Origin: Streptomyces sp. HM190
Lineage (GTDB): Bacteria; Actinomycetota; Actinomycetes; Streptomycetales; Streptomycetaceae
DNA length: 64,000 nucleotides
Reading direction: 5' to 3'
Assembly (NCBI RefSeq): GCF_009857135.1
Contig: NZ_CP047318.1
Span: 5,642,001-5,706,000 of the forward strand
The notes below the pieces were generated by a model, which was not told where the DNA came from, made no database searches, and saw only the letters and a list, made by a program, of their open reading frames with translations. This document shows positions 7,197 to 14,200 of this stretch, in pieces. The number at the start of each line of letters is the position of its first letter. Position 1 is the first letter of the stretch. The position numbers were made by a program, and so were the translations under genes.

Positions 7197-8120
7197 TCAG
7201 CCCGCGAAGGCGGTTGCCCGGAGTGCCTGAACGACCTCGGTCATGGCCTGGCGGGAGCGTGCCAGTGCCCGCGTGAGCTGGAAGAAGCCGTGGAAGACAC
7301 CGGGGTAGTGCAGGCTGTCGACCTTGACTCCGGCCAGCCGCAGCCGCTCGGCGTAGTCGCGGCCCTCGTCGCGCAGCGCGTCGTGTTCGGCGGTGACCAC
7401 GATCGCCGGCGGCAGCCCGGACAGGTCGGTGGTGAACGCGGGTGACGCCAGCGGGTCGGAGGGGTCCGCCGTACCGAGGTAGTTCTTCCAGAACCAGGCG
7501 ATCTCCTCCGGGCCGAGCATCACCGTGCTCTCGGTGCGCATCGAGGCGGACTGCGGGCTGTGGCCGGTCATGGGGCAGACCAGCACCTGTCCGCTGAGCG
7601 CCGGCCCGGACCGCTCCCGGGCCAGCAGGGTGACGGCGGTGGCCAGGGTCGCACCGGAACTCTCTCCGCCGACCGCGGCGCGCGCCGGGTCCGCGCCGAT
7701 CGCGGAGGCGTTCTCCACGGCCCAGACGGTGGCCGCGTAGGCGTCCTCCAACGGGGCCGGGAAGGGGTGTTCGGGAGCGAGACGGTACTCCACGGACACC
7801 ACCACGCAGTTGGCCTCGGCCGCCAGGTGGCGGGCGGCTCCGTCGGTGGAGTTCAGGTCGCCGAGCGTGAAGCCACCGCCGTGGAACCAGACCAGGAGCG
7901 GTAGTTCCCGCTCCGGTCCGGGGCGGTAGATCCGCACCGGCACCGGCCCGTCCGGGCCGGGCACCGTGCGGTCGCTGATCTCGTGGAGCTCGGGACCCGG
8001 TGCCGGCGGTGCCGCACCGAGGATCGCGCGGGCCGTCTCCACGGGCAGCGTGTCGAGCGTCGTGGTCTTGGCGGCGGCAACCGCCTGCAGCGTTGCCGCG
8101 GCGTCCGGGTCCAGTGGCAC
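7197..8120 (-). CDS. Alpha/beta hydrolase, hormone-sensitive-lipase family
   Basis: The 307-residue protein has the HSL oxyanion motif HGGG at residues 80-83, a nucleophile elbow GESSG with Ser154, a late AEHDALRDEG aspartate and a VFHGF histidine near the end. The catalytic triad is therefore complete and no signal peptide is seen. Family enzymes hydrolyse small esters or amides. In this operon it may remove a protecting or starter group or act on a pathway thioester. The GTG start (protein MPLDPDAAAT) was chosen for the family-length N-terminus and the GGAGAA ribosome site; the frame stays open upstream. The gene is 43 bases after the preceding hydrolase. Confidence 0.87.
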   Translation of the reverse strand: MPLDPDAAATLQAVAAAKTTTLDTLPVETARAILGAAPPAPGPELHEISDRTVPGPDGPVPVRIYRPGPERELPLLVWFHGGGFTLGDLNSTDGAARHLAAEANCVVVSVEYRLAPEHPFPAPLEDAYAATVWAVENASAIGADPARAAVGGESSGATLATAVTLLARERSGPALSGQVLVCPMTGHSPQSASMRTESTVMLGPEEIAWFWKNYLGTADPSDPLASPAFTTDLSGLPPAIVVTAEHDALRDEGRDYAERLRLAGVKVDSLHYPGVFHGFFQLTRALARSRQAMTEVVQALRATAFAG

Positions 8121-8163
8121 CGGATTCTCCTTTCCGCGTGCCGGCCGTTCGCCGGCACGCATC

Positions 8164-8952
8164 TCAGGCCAGGAACTTGGCGATGCGCGCGGCGACTTCC
8201 TCGCGGCGCTCCAGCTGCGGTACGTGACCGGCTCGCTCGACCAACTCGACTTCGGCGCCGGCGATGCCCGCCGCCAGGTCCTGGGCGTACACCGGGGGGA
8301 CGAGCTTGTCCTCGGCGCCCCACAGGACGAGCGTCTCGGCCTTGATCCGGCGCAGCCGCTTGGCCAGACCGCGTTCGGCGATGGGCCAGATGAAGTGGCT
8401 GGTGCTGGCGATGGTGCTGAACACCGCGATGGTGGCGTCGATGTCGGCCGTCGGGTCCTGCATCCCGGCGACGATCGCGGCGACGGCGGGGTGCTCCAGG
8501 TCGTGGTAGAGCAGGCCGGGCAGCTCGTGGCCGGGCACGATGACGTGGTCACGGACGGGCGCGTCGTCGCGCCACAGGCCGAGGGCGTCGATGAGGACCA
8601 GCTTGCGGACCCGGTCGGGGTACACGGCCGCGAACTCCGCCGCCACCATGCCGCCGAAGGAGTGGCCGACGATGTCGAACTTCTCCAGGCCGAGCTGCTC
8701 GAACAGGTCGTGGTAGTAGAGCAGCAGGTCCCACAGGTGGTCGAGGTGGACCAGGTCCTCGGGCTCGGCGCTGCCGGGGCTGGCCGGCGCGTAGACCTTG
8801 TGGCCGGCGGCCAGATCCTCAAGGAAGCCCTCCCAGGACTGGCCGAACAGGCCGTGCAGGAAGACGACCGGGGTGCCGTCGCCCCCCACGAGGACGGTGT
8901 TGTTCGCGAACCCGCCGGGCAGCGGGACGCTCACAGGGGTGAAGGTGCTCAT
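8164..8952 (-). CDS. Alpha/beta hydrolase fold protein
   Basis: The 262-residue protein has the oxyanion strand FLHGLFG, nucleophile elbow GHSFGG with Ser98, acid GAEDK and histidine RAGHVPQ, so the triad is intact. It resembles C-C bond hydrolases and soluble esterases rather than type II thioesterases. It overlaps the monooxygenase gene by ATGA, which couples their translation and suggests that it processes the monooxygenase product. The substrate is not predictable. It is unlike the HSL-type enzyme next to it, so two separate hydrolytic steps are implied. Confidence 0.87.
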   Translation of the reverse strand: MSTFTPVSVPLPGGFANNTVLVGGDGTPVVFLHGLFGQSWEGFLEDLAAGHKVYAPASPGSAEPEDLVHLDHLWDLLLYYHDLFEQLGLEKFDIVGHSFGGMVAAEFAAVYPDRVRKLVLIDALGLWRDDAPVRDHVIVPGHELPGLLYHDLEHPAVAAIVAGMQDPTADIDATIAVFSTIASTSHFIWPIAERGLAKRLRRIKAETLVLWGAEDKLVPPVYAQDLAAGIAGAEVELVERAGHVPQLERREEVAARIAKFLA

Positions 8953-10229
8953 GCCGAAACCTCCGTGGTGGCACCGGACTGCGGGACGGACAGGTCGGAG
9001 TTCCGGGTCGCGCCGGTCGGCCACCAGTGGTCCTGGTAACCGTGGCCGTCCCAGATGTGACTGATCTTGGGCATCACCTGCTCGGCGAACAGGCGGATGT
9101 TGCGCTCGGTCTGCTCCCTGGTCATGGTCGACAGCTGGAGGATGACCATCAGGTGGCCGACGCGGAGGCTCTTGACCGCCGCGGTCAGCTTGTCGACGAC
9201 GGTGGCGGGGGAGCCACCGATGACCATCGCGTCTTCCTCGACGTGCTGCTTCCAGGTCATGTCGCGGCCGGCCGGGACGCCGAACGGCGCGTTCTTCTTG
9301 CTCTGTCCCGGCTTGCCGAGGAACGACTGCAGGGCGGCCTTCTTGAAGTAGCCGGGGACGAAGGCGTGGTGCGGGGCCACGTACATCGCCTTGTCGTAGA
9401 AGTCGCGGATGTGCGGCATGTAGATCTTCTCGGCCTCGGCGTCGGTGTCGGCGACCACGACGACCTGGGCGAAGCCCGCACGGTAGGGGTTGTCGTCCAG
9501 ACCGGCCTGCTCGACGGTCTGCCAGAAGCCGTCCATCAGCTGCTTGCCGTACTTGTGTCCGCCCCAGCTGAGGTACGTGTAGACGTAGTCGTTGTCCGTG
9601 GCGAACTTCCAGGTCTCCGGGGAGCCGCCGCCACCCAGCCAGATCGGCGGGTGCGGGTCCTGCTGGTAGGGCTGCGGCCACGGGTTGACGTAACGCAGCT
9701 TGTTGTACTTGCCGTTGAAGGGGAAGGGGCCGGACTCCGTCCAGGCGCGCTTGATGAGGTCATGGGCCTCGAAGTAGCGCGAGCGCACCTCGGTGGGGGT
9801 GATGCCGTGCACGATGGTGGTGTCCATCGGGGAGCCGACCGGCATGCCGGCGATGATGCGGCCGCCGCTCATGCAGTCGAGCGTGGCGAGTTCCTCGGCG
9901 ACCCGGGTCGGCGGGTTGTACTGGACGAGGGTGTTGCCCAGCACCATGATCGCCGCGTCCGACTTCTTGCGGGCCAGGATCGAGGCGGCCAGATTCGGCG
10001 AGCCGGAGAAGCTGTAGCCGTTGGAGTGGTGCTCGTTGACGCCGATCCCGTCGAATCCGAGATCGTCGGCGAGTTCCAGCTCGTCGATGTTCCAGTTCAG
10101 GTACTGGTGCACCTTGCGCGGGTCGCACAGTTCCTTGTTGGGGGCGGTGGCCCAGATGCTCTCGTAACGCTCCCGGAAATCGTCGGGAAGCTCCCGGTAG
10201 CCTTGCAGGTGGAAAAAGATGGACTTCAT
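8949..10229 (-). CDS. LLM-class (bacterial luciferase-like) flavin-dependent monooxygenase
   Basis: This 426-residue TIM-barrel protein has luciferase-like signatures: WNIDELELADDLGFDGIGVNE, the NTLVQYNPPTRVAEELA segment, SGGRIIAGMPVG, and IWLGGGGSPET. Enzymes of this family use reduced FMN (or F420) delivered by a partner reductase to oxygenate substrates. The FMN reductase gene 71 bases upstream in the same transcript is the natural partner, and the coupled hydrolase follows. At 426 residues it is longer than typical 330-370 residue members, with a C-terminal tail ending GATTEVSA. Start: the ATG giving MKSIFFHLQG; the ribosome site AAGAAAG is weak. Confidence 0.9.
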   Translation of the reverse strand: MKSIFFHLQGYRELPDDFRERYESIWATAPNKELCDPRKVHQYLNWNIDELELADDLGFDGIGVNEHHSNGYSFSGSPNLAASILARKKSDAAIMVLGNTLVQYNPPTRVAEELATLDCMSGGRIIAGMPVGSPMDTTIVHGITPTEVRSRYFEAHDLIKRAWTESGPFPFNGKYNKLRYVNPWPQPYQQDPHPPIWLGGGGSPETWKFATDNDYVYTYLSWGGHKYGKQLMDGFWQTVEQAGLDDNPYRAGFAQVVVVADTDAEAEKIYMPHIRDFYDKAMYVAPHHAFVPGYFKKAALQSFLGKPGQSKKNAPFGVPAGRDMTWKQHVEEDAMVIGGSPATVVDKLTAAVKSLRVGHLMVILQLSTMTREQTERNIRLFAEQVMPKISHIWDGHGYQDHWWPTGATRNSDLSVPQSGATTEVSA

Positions 10230-10300
10230 GACCCGTCTTTCTTCGATGGGGCGGACGGCCGGTGACAGCAGGAAAGGGGAGGCGTTCTGCGGTGTGAGGG

Positions 10301-10936
10301 TCAGACGACGGCGTCGCGGCGCTGCGCGGCGAATTCGGCGACCTGACGGCCGACGGTTTCCAGCTGGGCGGCCGTCTTCGGATCGGCCACCGAGCCGTCG
10401 GGGCCGAACACCGGCCCGCTGGTGTTCACGGCCACGCCCAGCGGAGTGGGCCAGCCGCGCAGGGCGTGCACGATGGAACGCAGACCGGTGAGGACGGGGG
10501 CGGCCTGGGCGCCCCCGGCCGTCACCACGCACCCCACGGCGCGCCCGTCGAGATAGGGCCGGGCGTCGTCCCGGAGGTCCTCGATGTAGTCGAGGGCGTT
10601 CTTGACCAGCCCGGACACGCCTCCGTGATAGGCGGGCGAGCCCAGGACCAGGCCGTCGGCGGCGGCGACCGCGGCGAGCAGTCGACGGGCGGCGGGCGTG
10701 CGCTCGCCCGATGTCGGGTCGTACAGGGGAATCCGCAGCTCCTCGGCGCCGAGCAGGAGGGTGTCCGCACCCGCGCGGGCCGCACCGTCGAGGGCAGCCC
10801 GCAGGGCCCGCTCGGTCGACGATCCCGGCCGGTGCGTTCCGCCCAGGCCCACCACGAACGGGCGCCTCGGGTCCCGGGGAATCTCCGCGACGCCGACCGC
10901 GCCTGCCGCGGGTGTTCCCGTGTCGATCGCGGTCAC
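10301..10936 (-). CDS. NAD(P)H-dependent FMN reductase 1
   Basis: The 211-residue flavodoxin-like reductase has the phosphate loop GGTHRPGSSTERAL and the FMN-contact segment GSPAYHGGVSGLVKNALD, both hallmarks of the NADPH-dependent FMN reductase family. It should supply FMNH2 to the luciferase-like monooxygenase encoded next. It is the first gene of its transcript. The start is GTG with GGAGG seven bases upstream, and the CGTAACCAC-N16-CCTA element lies about 40-65 bases before it. The first 25 residues are an alanine-rich extension. Confidence 0.9.
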   Translation of the reverse strand: MTAIDTGTPAAGAVGVAEIPRDPRRPFVVGLGGTHRPGSSTERALRAALDGAARAGADTLLLGAEELRIPLYDPTSGERTPAARRLLAAVAAADGLVLGSPAYHGGVSGLVKNALDYIEDLRDDARPYLDGRAVGCVVTAGGAQAAPVLTGLRSIVHALRGWPTPLGVAVNTSGPVFGPDGSVADPKTAAQLETVGRQVAEFAAQRRDAVV

Positions 10937-11243
10937 TTCACCACCTCCATAGCTCTTGGCGACAGGAGGAAGCTAGGAGGGGGTAGTTAGTGCGTGGTTA
11001 CGTCGTCCCGGCGCACCCTCGCCGGATGGTGCGCCTGCCTTTTCCCGCGTCGCGCGCGAGCCGCGTCCCGGTCCTTTCCGGTGCTGTGCGAGGGCCCGTG
11101 CATAACCGGTCCCTAACCCGGCCCTTTCTAGGGTTCGCGCGTATCCGGCCCGCGTTCGGGCGGATCTGCATCCGAATCGGCTCCGGAACCAGGACCGTCG
11201 TATTCGGGTTTCGGAAATCAGTGACTTGAGGGAGGGCGTTGTC
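10937..11243. other. Divergent promoter region between FMN reductase 1 and the NRPS gene
   Basis: About 300 bases with no gene. It holds the exact element copy at 10974-11002 facing left. Facing right, a looser version (CATAACCGG at 11101 then TCTAGGG with 17-18 bases between) may serve the NRPS. A ribosome site GAGGGAGGG at 11229-11236 precedes the NRPS GTG. Confidence 0.45.
10974..11002 (-). promoter_or_regulatory. Shared pathway element, copy 1
   Basis: Read on the minus strand this is CGTAACCAC, 16 bases, CCTA, with the second block 38 bases before the GTG of FMN reductase 1. The same two blocks with exactly the same spacing occur at 17832-17860 and 23576-23604, each aimed at a cluster gene. 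The 16-base gap is that of a -35/-10 promoter, and CGTAAC resembles the -35 hexamer known for some Streptomyces ECF sigma factors. The long conserved left block could also be an activator site. Confidence 0.6.
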
Positions 11244-14200
11244 GTGCTGCCGGAACACAAGGCTTGGCGGGACCAGGTGTCGGAGGCACTGGGCGGGCAC
11301 CCCGACGGGGGGACGGGATCGGCCGTGTCCGTACCGTGCGCGGTGGGCCCGGACCCGGTGGCCGCCGTCACCGCGCTCGCGGCGTTCCTGTACCGCTGCA
11401 CCGGCGATCCGGAGCAGGTGATCGCCCTGCGCCGGGCCGGCCTGTCGGAGCTGGTGCTGGCCGTACCGGTCGACACCGAGGCACCCGTCGAGGAACTTGC
11501 CCAAAAAGTCAAGGAGTTGGTGGCGGCCGGTGTCGGCGCCGGGGTCGACGCGGTGCCCCAGGCGTGCGTGACCGACGAGCCCGGCGCCGGACCGTCCGCG
11601 CCGGTCGCGGGCCTGGCTCTCTCCACGACGGACGGCACCCTGACCGCGGACGGATTCCTCTCCGGTGACGAGCTGCGCACGGCGGCGACCTGGCTGGCCC
11701 GGCTCGCCGAGGCCGCCGCGGCTGTCCCCGCCACTCCCGTGGGCGCGCTGCCTCTGCTGGACGAGGCGGAGCGCGCCGCACGCCTGGCGGCGGCCTCCTT
11801 CGCCGGACGGCCCGGGGAGGAGCACGGAGGCGAGGACGTCCCGTACTTCCACGAGGCCGTGGCCGCCGCCGCCCGGCGCGACCCGGAGGCCCTCGCCGTC
11901 GCCGACTCCGCGCTGCGGCTGACCTACGGCGAACTCGACGCACTGGCGGGACGTCTGGCCGGCCACCTGGCCGGGGCCGGGGTGACGGCCGGCGACCGGG
12001 TCGCGCTCCTGCTGCCCCGCAGCGCTCGCCATCTCCTCGCCCAGCTCGCCGTCCTGAGGCTCGGCGCCACGGTCGTGCTTCTCGACCCCTCCCAGCCCGC
12101 CGATCGACTGGCCCTGCTGATCGCCGACAGCGCCCCCGCCGCCGTCGTCACCGCGGGCGGAACGGCAGCGCACCACCCCGTCGAGGTCAGCCTCGACGAC
12201 GACGCCTGGCAGCAGGCCGAGCCGTGCACCGGTGAGGCGTCCGTCACCGACGACTCGATCTGTCACCTGGTCTTCACCTCCGGCTCCACCGGCACCCCGA
12301 AGGCCGTCGCCCAGCGGCACGGCGCACTGCGCGCCCTGGTGCGCACCCTGGCCGAGCAGACCGGCATCGCTCCGGGCGCCCGCGGCACCTGGCTCTCCCC
12401 GCCCGGCGTCGGGCTGCTCGTGGTCGACTGCTTCCCGCTGCTGGCCGCCGGAGCGGCGGTGCTGATCCCGGAGCCGGACGTCGCGGGCCACCCCGAGGCA
12501 CTGCGTGACTGGCTGCTGGCGGAGAAGGTCACCCACACCCTGGTGCTGACCGCGTTCGCCGAGCGGCTGTGGGCCCTGTCGTGGCCCGCCGACGGCGCTC
12601 TGCGCAGCATGCGGCTCGCGGGGGAGCGGCTGAGCTCCTGGCCTCCCGGCGAACTGCCGTACGAGGTGCTGAACGTCTACGGCTCCTCCGAGGCGACCGT
12701 CGTCGCCACCGGCAACCTCACCCGCACCGCCCGCGGCCTCACCCCCGCCGAGCGGGCCCGCCGACTGCCCCCGATCGGCAGTCCCGCACCCGGAGTGCAT
12801 GCCTACGTGCTGGACGCCGGACTTGGCCCGGTGCCCTACGGCGTGCCCGGCGAACTGTACGTCTCCGGCGTGTCACTGGCTGCCGGATACCCCGACAACC
12901 CGGCCGCGCACGCCGAGAAGTACCTGCCGAACACCGTTCCGGGCGACCCCCACCCGCTGCTGTACCGCACCGGAGACACCGCCCGCCAGTGGCCCGACGG
13001 CACCCTGGAGATCGTTGGCCGCGCCGACCACGAGGTGAAGATCCGCGGCTTCCGCGTCCACCCCGGCGAGGTCGAGTCGGCCCTCGCCGCGCTGCCCGAG
13101 GTCGGGCTGGCCGTGGTCACCGCTCGCGAGGACGTTCCCGGTGAGCGTCGCCTCGTCGCCTACGTCGAGCCCGCGCCCGGAGCCACGCCGCGCGGGTCCG
13201 AACTGCGCGCCCGACTCGCCGACCGGCTGCCGCAGTACATGGTCCCCTCGGCCTGGGTGGTTCTCGACGAGCTTCCGCTGTCCCGCAACGGCAAGGTCGA
13301 CCGCGCGGCGTTGCCCGCCCCCGGCCGTGAACGCCCCGACGTCAGAGCCGAGTTCACCGCCCCGCGCGACGAGACCGAGCGCGCGCTCGCCGCCGCCTGG
13401 CGGGACGTCCTGGGCCTGGACGAGGTCGGTGTGCTGGACGACTTCTTCGAGCTCGGTGGCGACTCCCTCGCCGCGGTCCGCCTGGTCACGCGCGTCTCCC
13501 AGGAGACGGGCCTGCACTTCGCCCTCTCGGACCTGGCCGTCGCCCCGCACGTGCGGGCCGCCGCCGCCCGCCTCGCGGAGCTCGGCAACGCCCCCGGCCC
13601 CGACGAGCTGCCGGTGCTCGCCCCGGTCGGCGACGCCCACACCCCGTTCCCTCTCACCGAAGTGCAGCAGGCGTTCTGGATCGGTCGCGGCTCGGCTGTC
13701 GACTTCGGCAACGTCGGCTGCCACGGATACTTCGAGTGGGAGCGCGAACAGCTCGACCCCGACCGCTTCCGCCGTGCCTGGCAGCGGCTGATGGAGCGGC
13801 ACGACATGCTGGGCGCGGTGATCCTGCCCGACGGCACCCAGCAGGTGCTGCCCGGACTGGACGGGGACGGCATCACCGTGCTCGACCTGCGCGGCAGCGA
13901 CCCGGAGCAGGCCGAAGCCGAAATGCTGCGGGTCCGTGAGGAGATGGCGCACCAGGTCCTCGACGCCCACCGCTGGCCGCTGTACGACGTGCGGCTGTCG
14001 CTGATGCCCGACGGCCGGGTCCGCCTGCACATGGGCATCGACCTGCTCATCATGGACGCATGGAGCTGGTTCCAGGTACTGCTGCCCGACCTGATCGACT
14101 TCTACGAGCACCCCGAAGCCGAACCCGAGCCCCTGGAGGTCACCTTCCGCGACTACGTCGTCAGCTCCCTGCCGGCCCTGGAGGAGTCCGAGCGCTACCG

